From Lacticaseibacillus absianus (GTDB lineage: Bacteria > Bacillota > Bacilli > Lactobacillales > Lactobacillaceae), in contig NZ_JABEKX010000002.1 in NCBI RefSeq assembly GCF_013407595.1, positions 124,001 to 188,000 of the forward strand: DNA of 64,000 nucleotides, written 5' to 3'. Positions 1 to 8,762 of the stretch are shown piece by piece. The translations under genes were made by a program, and so were the position numbers. How positions within the stretch are numbered: the first letter of the stretch is position 1; every line of letters starts with the position of its first letter. The notes beneath the pieces were generated by a model. The model did no database searches. It saw nothing but the letters and a program-made list of their open reading frames with translations, and was not told where the DNA came from.

Positions 1-462
1 ACGTTTGAGAAGGTCGTCCCGTTTTTGATCCTACTGGCCGCCCTGTTGATGTTGTGGTCGGCGCGGCCGCAGTCCCAACGGGCGGCGGCAAGCGGTGGTG
101 ATCACCGCGTTGGCCAGGCACTGGCGGTGTTGGCCGTGGGGGTCTACATCGGCTACTTCGGCGCAAGTGCTGGGATCATCATGCTCTCGATCCTCAGCCT
201 GACGCTGACGGTGGACTTTGCGACGAGCAATGCGATCAAGAACTTCGCGTGTTTTGCCACTAACGTGATGGCGCTCGTGATCTACATGCTGACGACGCGG
301 ATCTACTGGCTGATGGTGGTGCCCTTGGGCGCGGGGATGTTCGTCGGTGGCTTCCTCGGGCCGATCGTCGTGCGCCATGTCTCGGCGCAGTTGCTACGGC
401 TCAGCGTGGCGATCGCCGCCTTGGGCCTGGCCGGGTATTTGTTCTACGGTGCGTACGGCTGA
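1..462 (+). CDS. TauE/SafE-family anion exporter, C-terminal part
   Basis: Open from the first base; the start lies outside the window. The 153 residues seen are almost wholly hydrophobic, with about four membrane segments. The polar interruptions (a Gly-rich HRVGQ-type loop, then GYFGASAGIIML, then a small-residue end segment) are those of the second half of TauE/SafE (formerly DUF81) permeases, which export sulfite, sulfonates or related organic anions. Substrate cannot be told. The gene ends before a promoter for the next gene, so it is likely the last of its transcript. Family call fairly sure, substrate unknown. Confidence 0.75.
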   Translation, partial: TFEKVVPFLILLAALLMLWSARPQSQRAAASGGDHRVGQALAVLAVGVYIGYFGASAGIIMLSILSLTLTVDFATSNAIKNFACFATNVMALVIYMLTTRIYWLMVVPLGAGMFVGGFLGPIVVRHVSAQLLRLSVAIAALGLAGYLFYGAYG

Positions 463-476
463 GTCAAGCAGATTAG

Positions 477-505
477 TTGACGCTGTCGGGCTTTGGCTGT
501 ACGAT
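477..505 (+). promoter_or_regulatory. Promoter of the antiterminator/PTS operon
   Basis: TTGACG (477-482) and TACGAT (500-505) with a 17-bp spacer, placed just upstream of the antiterminator target site. Seen directly; activity is inferred. Confidence 0.6.
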
Positions 506-520
506 GCACACGTAAAGTGA

Positions 521-588
521 GCGTGTTACTGATTCGATCAGGCATGACCTTTCTTACACGAAAGCGTAAGGTGGGGCATGCCTTTTTT
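521..588 (+). promoter_or_regulatory. RAT antiterminator site overlapping a Rho-independent terminator
   Basis: The stretch from 521 reads like the ribonucleic antiterminator (RAT) target of the BglG/LicT family (core GTGTTACTG ... CAGGCATGACC). Its 3' half is the left arm of a terminator: GGCATG (541-546) pairs with CATGCC (577-582), with an inner CTTAC/GTAAG helix, then a run of six T. Binding of the CAT domain of the downstream BglG-type protein would block the terminator. This gives sugar-dependent control of the gene pair at 624-3424. Confidence 0.8.
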
Positions 589-623
589 GGCGTCTGGCGG
601 CCCCGGCGAAGGAGGCGAACACC

Positions 624-1427
624 GTGCGATTCGTCAAGAACTTCAACAATAACGCTGCGCTGGTGGTCGATGACTGGGGCCGCGAATGGGTGGTGCTCGG
701 CAACGGGGTCGGCTTCGGCAAACACGCCGGTCAACCGGTCGATGACGGTGCGATCCTGCGGCGCTTCAAGGCGGCTGGGGACGTGACGACGCTGCCGACC
801 GCACTCGCCGTGGCGACGCGTGCGGTGGTGGCGCTGGTCGAAGCTCAGCTGCGGGTCCAACTCGCCCCGGCGCAGGCGCAACTGCTGGCCGCCCACATCC
901 GCTTGGCCGCACACCGGGCCCAGGCGGCCCCTGTGCTTCCCGAGGCCAGCGCCCAGTGGGAGCTGACCCACCTGTTCCCGCAGGAGTTTCAGGCGGCGAC
1001 CGCCGCGGTGGCGCTGTTGAACGGCGTGCTGGCGCGGCCACTGGCGCCGATCGAAGCGGTGTTTTTGACCTACCACCTCATCACCCTGACCGCGGGACAG
1101 GCGGCCGGGGCGGCGCTTGGGCAGCTGAACCAGCTGATGCGCGGGGTGATCGACCTAGTGGCGCCGCTGGATGTGACGTCGTATGCCTACGCTCACTTCG
1201 TCACGCACCTGCGCGCCTTGTTGATCCGCCTGATGCACCACGAGGTGGCCCCGGTGGGTGATGCCGCGCTGACCGCCCAGATCGCCGCGGCGTACGCACC
1301 GGCTTTTGCCACCGTCCAGGCGGTCGGCCAGTACCTGATGCGGACGCAAGGCTGGGTGCTGACGCCGGCGGATCAGCTGGACCTGACGCTTGATGTCTGG
1401 CGCATCACGCACGGGGAGCCGGCGTGA
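624..1427 (+). CDS. BglG/LicT-family transcription antiterminator
   Basis: RNA-binding antiterminator for the PTS gene that follows. The first ~55 residues are a CAT RNA-binding domain (N-N-N-A-A-L-V-V-D, then VVLGNGVGFGK, as in LicT/SacT). Two PRD regulatory domains follow, at about 65-165 and 170-267, normally phosphorylated by HPr and the EII on conserved histidines; H62-type histidines are sparse here but LTYHLITLT and YAHFVTHLRAL fit the PRD helices. The start is GTG at 624, chosen because AAGGAGG lies 10 bases upstream and the CAT domain begins at once. Length (267 aa) is slightly short for the family. A RAT/terminator sits immediately upstream at 521-588. Confident. Confidence 0.88.
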   Translation: MRFVKNFNNNAALVVDDWGREWVVLGNGVGFGKHAGQPVDDGAILRRFKAAGDVTTLPTALAVATRAVVALVEAQLRVQLAPAQAQLLAAHIRLAAHRAQAAPVLPEASAQWELTHLFPQEFQAATAAVALLNGVLARPLAPIEAVFLTYHLITLTAGQAAGAALGQLNQLMRGVIDLVAPLDVTSYAYAHFVTHLRALLIRLMHHEVAPVGDAALTAQIAAAYAPAFATVQAVGQYLMRTQGWVLTPADQLDLTLDVWRITHGEPA

Positions 1428-1465
1428 GCGGATCGCGACGCACGCGTCGCAAAGGAGGAGTACAC

Positions 1466-3424
1466 ATGGCGTATGAAGATCTAGGGCAAGCGATCGTTAA
1501 GCTCGTCGGTGGCCGGGAGAACGTCAATAGCGTGATCCACTGTACGACGCGCTTGCGGTTTCGCCTCAAAGACGAAGGCAAGGCGGATACGACGGCACTG
1601 AAGCAGACCCCCGGCGTGGTGACCGTGGTCCAAAGCGGTGGCCAATACCAAGTCGTGATCGGCAACCAAGTGGCCGAGGTGTTCCAGGCCGTCGTGACCG
1701 CCGGTGGATTCGGTGAAGCCCCGGTGGCCGACGGCGGCGCTGACGAGCGGCCGATGAGTTGGTTGGACCGGGCGATCGATTTGATCTCGAGTATTTTTGC
1801 CCCGATGCTGGGGCTGTTGGCGGCAACGGGGATGATCAAGGGGTTCAACGCGCTGTTCACGGCGGTGGGCTGGCTGACCCCAACGGCGGGCACCTACATC
1901 GTGCTCAATGCGATCGGTGACGCGTTCTTCTACTTCCTGCCGGTGCTGTTGGGTTACTCAGCGGCGCGCAAATTCAAGCTAGAGCCGCTGATGGGGATGA
2001 CGATCGGTGCGGCGCTGGTCTATCCGAGCATCGTCGCCTTGGCGCCGCTGAACGTTGCGGCCGGGACCCAGCCGCTGATGACGCTGTTCGGCGGCACGCC
2101 GCTGGCCGCCAACGTGTACCTGCGCTTTCTGGGCGTGCCGGTGATCATGATGAATTACACGTCTTCGGTGATCCCGATCATCGTGGCGGTGTGGCTGGCC
2201 GCGCGCTGGCAACGCGTCTTGCAGCGGGTGATCCCGACGGTGGTGCGGACGTTTCTCGTGCCGTTTTTCACCCTGTTGGTGATTGTGCCGCTGACGCTGA
2301 TCGTCATCGGCCCGCTGGCGTCTTGGACTGGCGACGCGATCTCGGCCGGCGTCGTTAGCGTCTACCGCTTCGCCCCGGTGCTCGCCGGGATGCTGCTCGG
2401 CGCCTTGTGGCAGGTGATGGTGATCTTCGGGCTGCACTGGGGGCTGATCCCGATCGCGATCTTGAACGTGCAAAACCTGCACTACGACTACCTGCTGGCG
2501 CTGATGTTCGGCACCACCTTCGCCCAGATCGGCGCGGTACTGGCCGTCACGTTGGCCAACCGTGACGCCAAGGTCCGCAGCCTCGGCTGGTCGACCTTCA
2601 TCTCGGGGATCTTCGGGGTGACGGAGCCGGCGATCTACGGCGTGACGCTACCGCGCAAAAAGCCGTTCATCATGAGCTGTATCGCGGCGTCGATCAGCGG
2701 CGGGCTGCTCGGGTTGTTCGGCACGCGGATCTACATGCTGGGCGGCCTCGGTGTGTTCCAGTTCCCGGTCATGATCGATCCGGCCGGCATGGACATGGGC
2801 TTCTACGGTGCGGCGATCGCGGCGGCTACCGCCTTTGTGCTCGGCTTCGGGCTGACCTGGCTGTTCGCCCGCGATAGTCTCGTGCTCGACCCGGCGACTG
2901 GCACCCCGGAGAGCCCGGTCGCCAGTCCCGCTGCTCCAGACGCGGGCACGGCCGTTGCAGCGGAGACGCTGGTCGCGCCGGTCAGCGGGACCGTGATCCC
3001 GCTCAGCGCCGTCAAGGATGAGGTGTTCGCCTCTGGGGCGATGGGGCAGGGGCTCGCGGTCGTGCCGACGGACGGCACGGTCTACGCGCCTGCCGACGGG
3101 CTGGTCGTCATGGTGTTTGCCACCAAGCACGCGATCGGGCTGCGGACCGCTCAAGGCGCTGAGGTCCTGATCCACATTGGGATGGACACCGTGCAGCTGG
3201 AAGGGGCGCACTTCACCCAGCTGGTGGCCCAAGGAGCGACGGTCAAGCAGGGGACCGCGCTGATCCACTTCGACCCAGCGGCGATTAGCGCAGCCGGTTA
3301 TGATCTGACGACGCCGATGATCGTCACGAACACGGCGGCGTACCAGGCGGTAACGCCGCTGCAGACGACTGGGACCGTGGCACACGGGGCGAGCGTGTTG
3401 ACGCTGACGCCGTCAACGGACTGA
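1466..3424 (+). CDS. PTS beta-glucoside-type transporter, EIIBCA fusion
   Basis: Imports and phosphorylates a beta-glucoside or related disaccharide in the membrane, using phosphate from HPr. Domain order in 652 aa: EIIB at about 1-90 with the phosphorylated Cys in VIHCTTRLRF; EIIC at about 105-470 with some ten membrane segments and the family signature FGVTEPAIYGVTLPRKKPF; an Ala/Pro linker; EIIA at about 500-650 with the active His in VLIHIGMDTVQLEG. AAAGGAGG precedes the ATG at 1466 by the usual gap; an in-frame GTG upstream lies inside the antiterminator gene and was rejected. No phospho-beta-glucosidase lies next to it, so the sugar is unproven. Class confident, substrate inferred. Confidence 0.9.
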   Translation: MAYEDLGQAIVKLVGGRENVNSVIHCTTRLRFRLKDEGKADTTALKQTPGVVTVVQSGGQYQVVIGNQVAEVFQAVVTAGGFGEAPVADGGADERPMSWLDRAIDLISSIFAPMLGLLAATGMIKGFNALFTAVGWLTPTAGTYIVLNAIGDAFFYFLPVLLGYSAARKFKLEPLMGMTIGAALVYPSIVALAPLNVAAGTQPLMTLFGGTPLAANVYLRFLGVPVIMMNYTSSVIPIIVAVWLAARWQRVLQRVIPTVVRTFLVPFFTLLVIVPLTLIVIGPLASWTGDAISAGVVSVYRFAPVLAGMLLGALWQVMVIFGLHWGLIPIAILNVQNLHYDYLLALMFGTTFAQIGAVLAVTLANRDAKVRSLGWSTFISGIFGVTEPAIYGVTLPRKKPFIMSCIAASISGGLLGLFGTRIYMLGGLGVFQFPVMIDPAGMDMGFYGAAIAAATAFVLGFGLTWLFARDSLVLDPATGTPESPVASPAAPDAGTAVAAETLVAPVSGTVIPLSAVKDEVFASGAMGQGLAVVPTDGTVYAPADGLVVMVFATKHAIGLRTAQGAEVLIHIGMDTVQLEGAHFTQLVAQGATVKQGTALIHFDPAAISAAGYDLTTPMIVTNTAAYQAVTPLQTTGTVAHGASVLTLTPSTD

Positions 3425-3438
3425 GCCAATCGCGATGG

Positions 3439-3473
3439 GCCCCGGACCGCACTTGCGGCGCCGGGGCTTTTTT
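3439..3473 (+). terminator. Terminator after the PTS gene
   Basis: GCCCCGG (3439-3445) pairs with CCGGGGC (3461-3467), followed by a T run. Confidence 0.85.
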
Positions 3474-3492
3474 AGGTCAGCCGCGTTCGCCG

Positions 3493-3521
3493 TTGTCAGC
3501 GCGCCGCCAGACGGTTATGCT
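3493..3521 (+). promoter_or_regulatory. Promoter of the AraC-type regulator
   Basis: TTGTCA (3493-3498), 17-bp spacer, TATGCT (3516-3521); a strong AGGAGGTG ribosome binding site follows directly. Confidence 0.55.
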
Positions 3522-3541
3522 AATCAGGAGGTGAAAAAACA

Positions 3542-4411
3542 TTGGCAGAATTCGAGCGGGTGCAACAGGTCCCCCGGTTGCCCTTCAAATTTTATGCGCA
3601 CGACCCGCTGACGGCGATCGACGTGGCACCGCACTGGCATCAGGGGATCGAGCTGAATCTATTGGTCGCCGGTGGCGCGCTGGCCTTCGTGACCGACGGC
3701 CGTACGGTGACGTATCGGCCCGGGGAGGTCTGGGCGGTGAACCGCCGCGCGGTACACAGCGCCAGTGGTGCGCGGCGCACAGACTGGGATGAGTTCGGGC
3801 TGATCATCGACGAGACGTTCCTGACGGCGCGGCTGCCGCAAAGTACCAACTGGCATCTCGACCTGGAAGGACGCGCGTCGGCCGCCTTGGCGCCTGACGA
3901 GTACGCGGCGCTGCGCGACCACCTGCTGGCGATCCGCACCCTGATGGATCAGGGGCTGACGCCGAACCGGCGCTTGTTGATCCTGAGTCATTTTTACCCG
4001 CTACTGGTGCTGCTCGATGAGGCGTTCACGACGCCACTGGCTGACCTGGATGTCAACCCGAATCCGAGCCTGGTCGACATGGTGATGGCGAAGATCGACC
4101 GCGACTTTGCGCAACCACTGACGACGGCGGCGATCGCGGCGCAGTTCCATGTCTCGCTGACCACGCTGAACCAGCAGTTCAACAAGACGGTCCAGATGCC
4201 GGTCGCCCATTACGTGCGGCTGGTGCGGCTGATGGCGGCGCGCCGTCTGCTGTTGGAGTCGGATAAGCAGATCGACTACATCGCCAGTACCGTCGGGTTT
4301 GGCAGCGTGAAGTCGCTGACGCGCAACTTCAAGGCGTGGAAAAACCTGACGCCCAGCGCCTACCGCCAGGCATACGCGCAAACAGCCAAAATTGACCGTT
4401 CCTGCCTTTAG
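3542..4411 (+). CDS. AraC-family transcriptional regulator
   Basis: DNA-binding regulator of 289 aa, probably of sugar genes. Residues ~20-85 form a cupin-like sensor domain (HWHQGIELNLLVAG, then RPGEVWAVNRRAVHSA). The last ~100 residues carry two helix-turn-helix motifs: DFAQPLTTAAIAAQFHVSLTTLNQQF and KQIDYIASTVGFGSVKSLTRNF, ending in the usual TPSAYRQ. The start is TTG at 3542, the only in-frame start with correct spacing to AGGAGGTG. It stands alone between a terminator and the acetyltransferase/HAD pair; targets are not visible. The domain pair is typical of regulators of glycoside metabolism. Confidence 0.85.
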   Translation: MAEFERVQQVPRLPFKFYAHDPLTAIDVAPHWHQGIELNLLVAGGALAFVTDGRTVTYRPGEVWAVNRRAVHSASGARRTDWDEFGLIIDETFLTARLPQSTNWHLDLEGRASAALAPDEYAALRDHLLAIRTLMDQGLTPNRRLLILSHFYPLLVLLDEAFTTPLADLDVNPNPSLVDMVMAKIDRDFAQPLTTAAIAAQFHVSLTTLNQQFNKTVQMPVAHYVRLVRLMAARRLLLESDKQIDYIASTVGFGSVKSLTRNFKAWKNLTPSAYRQAYAQTAKIDRSCL

Positions 4412-4465
4412 AAGTGTCCCTTGCGTGGGCCGCGCTGTGCGATACTAACAGTGGAGGTGGACACG

Positions 4466-5083
4466 ATGACCAAAGACTCGACCCGCATGCTCGCGGGGCA
4501 ACTGTATGATGCTTCAGACCCAGTCCTGCACGACGCGCGCGTGCACGCCCGGACACTGGTGGCGCGCTACAACGACCTTGGCCCAGAAGACAAAGCCGAG
4601 CGCAAGGCGCTGTTAGCGACGATGATCGACTGCCCGAGCGGCGACGCCTACATCGAGGCGCCGACGCGGCTAGATTACGGCACGAACGTGCATGTCGGGC
4701 CGAATTTTTACGCGAATTACGAGAGCATCTTCTTAGATGTCGCGCCGATCACGATCGGGGCCAACGTGATGCTCGGACCACGCGTCGGCCTGTACACCGC
4801 CGGCCATCCGCTGGATGCCGCTGTGCGGGTGGCGGGGCTGGAGTACGGCCACCCGATCACGATCGGCGATAACGTCTGGCTCGGCGGCAACGTGACCGTC
4901 TGCCCCGGCGTCACGATCGGCGATAACGTGGTCGTCGGCGCTGGCTCGGTGGTGACGAAGGACTTACCAGCCAACGTGGTCGCCGCCGGGGTGCCGGCGC
5001 GCCCGCTGCGTAAGCTGACCGCCAACGACGCCCGCTATTGGCAAGCCGAACAAGACGCCTATCATCAGGAGGACCCGACATGA
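4466..5083 (+). CDS. Sugar O-acetyltransferase, left-handed beta-helix (maltose/galactoside type)
   Basis: Transfers acetyl from acetyl-CoA to a sugar hydroxyl in the cytoplasm. The 205-aa protein has the N-terminal capping domain of the Maa/LacA family (ML-AGQLYDASDP, LVARYN), then hexapeptide repeats from about 75 onward (ITIGANVMLGPRVGLYTAGHPLD, with the catalytic His in AGHPLD; ITIGDNVWLGGNVTV; VTIGDNVVVGAGSVVTKDLP). ATG at 4466 is preceded by GGAGGTGG; the longer in-frame start overlaps the promoter zone and was rejected. Its stop overlaps the start of the HAD phosphatase by 4 bases, so the two are made together, perhaps for detoxifying non-metabolised sugars. True substrate unknown. Confidence 0.88.
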   Translation: MTKDSTRMLAGQLYDASDPVLHDARVHARTLVARYNDLGPEDKAERKALLATMIDCPSGDAYIEAPTRLDYGTNVHVGPNFYANYESIFLDVAPITIGANVMLGPRVGLYTAGHPLDAAVRVAGLEYGHPITIGDNVWLGGNVTVCPGVTIGDNVVVGAGSVVTKDLPANVVAAGVPARPLRKLTANDARYWQAEQDAYHQEDPT

Positions 5084-5865
5084 CGCAGTTATTCGCAACC
5101 GATATGGATGGCACGTTCCTGCGCGCTGACATGACCTATGACCGTGAGCGCTTCAGCCGCCTGTACGCCAAGATGCAAGCTCAAGGGATCCGCTGGGTGG
5201 TCGCCAGTGGTAACCAGGTGTACCAGCTGCGCTCGTTTTTTACCGATTACCCCGAGACCTTGTTCGTGGCAGAAAATGGGGCGTACCTCGGAACGACGAC
5301 GGAAGAGCTCGCCGTGCACCACTTCAGCGATGAGGCGGTCGCGGCGATCCTGCCGATCGTCAGCGCCTTGCCGGACGTCAACTTCTTGGTGTGTGGGGCC
5401 GAGAGTGCCTACACGCTGGCGACGACGCCGGCTGATTACGTCACCTTCGCCCGGCAGTATTACCATCGCCTGCTGGTCGTCGACCGCTACGAAGACGTCC
5501 ACGATCGCATCTTGAAGTTTGCGCTCACGTGCCCGCCGGCGCAGACCGACGCGCTGGTCGCCGAGCTGAAGACGGCGCTTGGCGCATGGGCCGAGCCGAC
5601 GAGCTCAGGCCACGGGGATATCGACTTGATCCAGCCTGGGCTGCACAAGGCGGCCGGGCTCGCCGAACTGGGCGGAATGCTCGACATCCCGCTGAGTGCG
5701 ATGTGCGCGTTCGGTGATGGCGGGAACGACCTGGAGATGCTCCGCGAGGTCGGGACGGGGGTCGCAATGGCCAACGCGACGCCGGCAGTCAAGGCGGTGG
5801 CCGATGTGATCACCGGCACGAACGCCGACGCCGGCGTCCTGCAATACATGGAACACGTGCTGTGA
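5080..5865 (+). CDS. HAD-superfamily (Cof/YidA-type) sugar phosphatase
   Basis: Cytoplasmic phosphatase of 261 aa, subfamily IIB. Motif I is TDMDGTFL at residues 7-14 with the nucleophile Asp; motif II is VASGNQ; the conserved Lys is in GLHKAAGL; motif III/IV is FGDGGNDLEML. A Cof-type cap lies between motifs II and III. These enzymes dephosphorylate sugar phosphates, FMN or PLP; specificity cannot be read. ATG at 5080 overlaps the acetyltransferase stop (ATGA), implying coupling. A strong terminator follows. Confidence 0.85.
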   Translation: MTQLFATDMDGTFLRADMTYDRERFSRLYAKMQAQGIRWVVASGNQVYQLRSFFTDYPETLFVAENGAYLGTTTEELAVHHFSDEAVAAILPIVSALPDVNFLVCGAESAYTLATTPADYVTFARQYYHRLLVVDRYEDVHDRILKFALTCPPAQTDALVAELKTALGAWAEPTSSGHGDIDLIQPGLHKAAGLAELGGMLDIPLSAMCAFGDGGNDLEMLREVGTGVAMANATPAVKAVADVITGTNADAGVLQYMEHVL

Positions 5866-5872
5866 AGCACCC

Positions 5873-5900
5873 GCGGCCGGCGGACGTCGGCCGCTTTTTT
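5873..5900 (+). terminator. Terminator after the acetyltransferase/HAD pair
   Basis: GCGGCCG (5873-5879) pairs with CGGCCGC (5888-5894), followed by six T. Confidence 0.9.
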
Positions 5901-6052
5901 GTGGCCAGCGGTAGGGCGACTCAGAGTTGAGCCGTAACAAACTTTCACCGCGCGATCACCAGTCGCTGCGCTGCTGATAACGGCGCTGAACCCCGCGGTC
6001 AAGGCGTTTCGGCCGCTCACACAAAAAGAATTAGGGTGGCCCAAAAATTTAC

Positions 6053-6122
6053 TTGTTTTCTGAAAGAATCGGGCGTAAAGTAACCTGTGGGGTTTGAGCG
6101 AGCGCTCAGTTGGGGCTGAGCG
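6053..6122 (+). promoter_or_regulatory. mntH promoter and leader hairpin
   Basis: TTGTTT (6053-6058) and TAAAGT (6076-6081), 17-bp spacer. In the leader, CGCTCAG (6103-6109) pairs with CTGAGCG (6116-6122); no T run follows, so it is not a terminator. It may stabilise the leader or be an operator for a manganese repressor; neither is proven. Confidence 0.5.
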
Positions 6123-6167
6123 AGATCGATACCAAATTTCTAAACCAATAGAAAAGAGGCCGTTCGA

Positions 6168-7544
6168 ATGAAGGCAAAAGAATCAAAGAAAAAGCGCGAG
6201 GTCCTGCACTTCGCCGATGAGCCAGGCCAGCAGAGCCTGAGCGAGGTGAACGGGACTGTCGAAGTGCCAAAGAACGCCGGCTTCTTCCGCACCTTGATGG
6301 CCTACACTGGTCCCGGCGTCCTGATCGCCGTTGGGTACATGGATCCGGGTAACTGGATCACCTCCATCGCCGGGGGCGCGCAGTACCAGTACCGCCTGTT
6401 GGCCGTCGTCTTGCTGTCCAGCCTGATCGCGATGCTCCTGCAGAGCATGGCGGCCAAGCTCGGGATCGTTACCGGCCGCGATCTGGCCCAGTTGACGCGT
6501 GAGCACACCGGCAAAGTCTCCGGGTTCCTCTTGTGGATCGTCGCAGAACTGGCGATCATGGCCACGGACATTGCCGAGATCATCGGCTCGGCGATCGCGA
6601 TCAAGCTCTTATTCAATATCCCCCTAATCATGGGGATCGTCATCACCGCCGCCGACGTCTTGATCTTGTTGCTCCTGATGAAGCTCGGGTTCCGTAAGAT
6701 CGAAGCGATCGTGGCCACGTTGGTTGCCGTGATCCTCATGGTCTTCGCTTACGAAGTGTTCCTGGCGAGCCCGAGCGTCACCGGGATCTTGGAAGGGTAC
6801 CTGCCGACCAAAGACATTCTGACCAATCATGGCATGCTGTACCTGACGCTGGGGATCGTCGGGGCGACCGTGATGCCACACGATCTGTACCTCGGCTCGT
6901 CGATCTCCCAGACGCGTAAAGTCGATCGGACGAACCGGGCCGAGTTGGCCCAAGCCGTGCGTTTTTCCACCATTGACTCGAACTTGCAGCTGATCTTGGC
7001 CTTCATCGTCAACTCGCTGCTGTTGATCTTAGGGGCGGCGCTGTTCTACGGCACCAACTCCGACCTTGGGCGCTTCGTGGACCTGTTCCATGCGCTGAGC
7101 GACTCCCAGATCGTCGGGGCCATCGCCAGTCCGATCCTCTCCATGCTCTTCGCCGTTGCGCTACTGTCTTCGGGTCAGAGCTCGACGATCACCGGCACGT
7201 TGGCCGGCCAGATCATCATGGAAGGCTTCATCCACCTGAAGATGCCGATGTGGGCTCAGCGCCTGCTGACTCGGCTGCTGTCCGTGACGCCGGTCCTGAT
7301 CTTCGCGATCTACTACCACGGCAACGAAGCCAAGATCGAAGACCTGCTGACCTTCTCGCAAGTCTTCCTGAGCGTTGCCTTACCGTTCGCGGTCATCCCG
7401 CTGGTGGCGTTCACTTCGAACAAAGACTTGATGGGGGAATTCGCCAACAAGACTTGGGTGCGCATCTGCGCTTGGACTGCGACCTGGGTGCTGATCGCGC
7501 TGAACGTCTACCTGATCCTGCAGACACTGGGGATCATGAGCTGA
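6168..7544 (+). CDS. mntH: NRAMP-family divalent metal (Mn2+/Fe2+) transporter MntH
   Basis: Proton-coupled importer of manganese, a key metal for lactobacilli, which use it against oxidative stress. The 458-aa protein has a charged 40-residue N-terminus, then about eleven membrane segments. Family marks: [18 protein letters not shown] (the metal-binding D-P-G-N of TM1), [14 protein letters not shown] in TM3, and [12 protein letters not shown] in TM6, where NRAMP proteins have M-P-H. ATG at 6168 follows an AAAAGAGG ribosome site; it is the first ATG in frame. Monocistronic, with its own promoter and terminator. Confident. Confidence 0.93.
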   Translation: MKAKESKKKREVLHFADEPGQQSLSEVNGTVEVPKNAGFFRTLMAYTGPGVLIAVGYMDPGNWITSIAGGAQYQYRLLAVVLLSSLIAMLLQSMAAKLGIVTGRDLAQLTREHTGKVSGFLLWIVAELAIMATDIAEIIGSAIAIKLLFNIPLIMGIVITAADVLILLLLMKLGFRKIEAIVATLVAVILMVFAYEVFLASPSVTGILEGYLPTKDILTNHGMLYLTLGIVGATVMPHDLYLGSSISQTRKVDRTNRAELAQAVRFSTIDSNLQLILAFIVNSLLLILGAALFYGTNSDLGRFVDLFHALSDSQIVGAIASPILSMLFAVALLSSGQSSTITGTLAGQIIMEGFIHLKMPMWAQRLLTRLLSVTPVLIFAIYYHGNEAKIEDLLTFSQVFLSVALPFAVIPLVAFTSNKDLMGEFANKTWVRICAWTATWVLIALNVYLILQTLGIMS

Positions 7545-7556
7545 GCACGCCTGTTG

Positions 7557-7589
7557 AACCGTCCTTGCCTGCGGGGGAGGACGGTTTTT
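7557..7589 (+). terminator. Terminator of mntH
   Basis: AACCGTCCT (7557-7565) pairs with AGGACGGTT (7578-7586), then T residues. Confidence 0.9.
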
Positions 7590-7667
7590 GCGTGCAGTCA
7601 GGCGGGGGCGGTGCAGCGCTCAGGTGGATACGGTGGCCGTAGGGGTCACGCTCGGACCAGAGGCGGA

Positions 7668-7695
7668 TTGACAGCCTTTGTGAAAGCAGTATCAT
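7668..7695 (+). promoter_or_regulatory. Promoter of the gene at 7744
   Basis: Perfect TTGACA (7668-7673), 16-bp spacer, TATCAT (7690-7695). Confidence 0.6.
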
Positions 7696-7743
7696 GAACC
7701 TAACCGCGCGTCCGGAGCTGGCGCGCCACTTGGGGAGGACAGT

Positions 7744-8355
7744 ATGGGCACAAAGATTCCAAACGAGCAGGAAATGCAGGCGCTGGTGCGCGACCTAGGC
7801 GTCGAGCCAGACGGTAATTTTTTGCTGGCACAGCATCATAATAGTGCGGGCAAAAGCATCGCCACCGAGCTGCTGGGGGGCACTTATCTCAATGCGCGCT
7901 CCGAGCAACCCTTCGCTGTTGTGTTCGCGCCAGACGCGATCATCACGCAGCGGCTGAAAGATGACCAAGTTCACCGGTATCCGCGCGCCGAGGTCGAGCA
8001 CTTCACCGTGCGCGATGGGGCGGAGGAGTCAGTCGTCTTCGACTTCGACTGGCAGGGTGAGCACCTTAGCTTCTATGCGAACAAGGACGCCAGCATGAGG
8101 CTCCGCTACGTAGCCGATAACTTGCGCCAGCTGCTGGCAAACGATTTTGGCCACTACGCCCAAGACATGAGTCACGTGGGGGTCAAGGGGTTGGCGGCGT
8201 ACAAGTACCCGGTGCTGGAGTCGATCCTACCGCTCGGGCTGCTGGTGATGATGGTCGTGACCAAGGATGCGCACATCGGCCGCGGCCTGCTCCTGGCCGG
8301 GGCGTTGCTTGCGTTCATCTGGGTGCCGAAGTTGCCGCGGCCAACGCGACGGTAA
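7744..8355 (+). CDS. Unknown protein with C-terminal membrane hairpin
   Basis: Not recognised. The 203-aa protein has a soluble, mixed alpha/beta first part (residues 1-150) with a segment AVVFAPDAIITQRL...VHRYPRAEVEHFTV that reads like a PH-like beta-sandwich of the kind used as membrane-associated domains. Two short hydrophobic stretches follow at about 158-170 and 178-193, ending in a basic tail, PKLPRPTRR. ATG at 7744 follows GGGGAGGACAGT. It has its own consensus promoter and no operon partner. No terminator is evident; the start of the non-coding region lies 27 bases downstream. Real gene likely, function unknown. Confidence 0.7.
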   Translation: MGTKIPNEQEMQALVRDLGVEPDGNFLLAQHHNSAGKSIATELLGGTYLNARSEQPFAVVFAPDAIITQRLKDDQVHRYPRAEVEHFTVRDGAEESVVFDFDWQGEHLSFYANKDASMRLRYVADNLRQLLANDFGHYAQDMSHVGVKGLAAYKYPVLESILPLGLLVMMVVTKDAHIGRGLLLAGALLAFIWVPKLPRPTRR

Positions 8356-8381
8356 AAAAAGTCAGTGCCGAGTCGTTTTGG

Positions 8382-8410
8382 TTGCCAAAAGCCGCGGTCC
8401 GCAGTAGACT
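8382..8410 (+). promoter_or_regulatory. Promoter at the head of the non-coding region
   Basis: TTGCCA (8382-8387), 17-bp spacer, TAGACT (8405-8410). It would start a transcript near 8417 that meets no ribosome site or credible ORF before the terminator at 9310-9343. Confidence 0.5.
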
Positions 8411-8762
8411 GCAGGTACTTCATGGGGAGCTCGCCTGGTGATCGCGTCAGCGCAACGTGGTCGTTCACCGACGGGTAGCCGAAATCATCCAGGGGCATTG
8501 CGTCCTCAGTAGGCTCGACCCAGAGTATCGATACAGTGAGGCGTGATGAGTATGCTCACGTTAGATGGTCGAAGTCGGATGACACCACTGGGCACAAGGC
8601 AAGACGGTGGTGATCGCAACGTCGCAAGCGGCCACGCCAAGTCGTCTGAACTTGGCGGGACAATCAGGCGGTGGCACAGACTGCACGGTGCCACCACCCC
8701 ACCGGTAAGCCGAGAGACTCAAGGCCCCGGTGAGGCTCCGCGGGACCGCCGCGGTAAGTCAG

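Noticed and set aside
31-378. Antisense ORFs across GC-rich genes (here and throughout)
   Set aside because: High GC opens long frames on both strands; these lack ribosome sites and show Arg/His/Pro-rich shadow composition.
6053-6167. yybP-ykoY manganese riboswitch in front of mntH
   Set aside because: The leader is short, has one hairpin and lacks the conserved loops of that class; an importer would also not be expected to be turned on by Mn.
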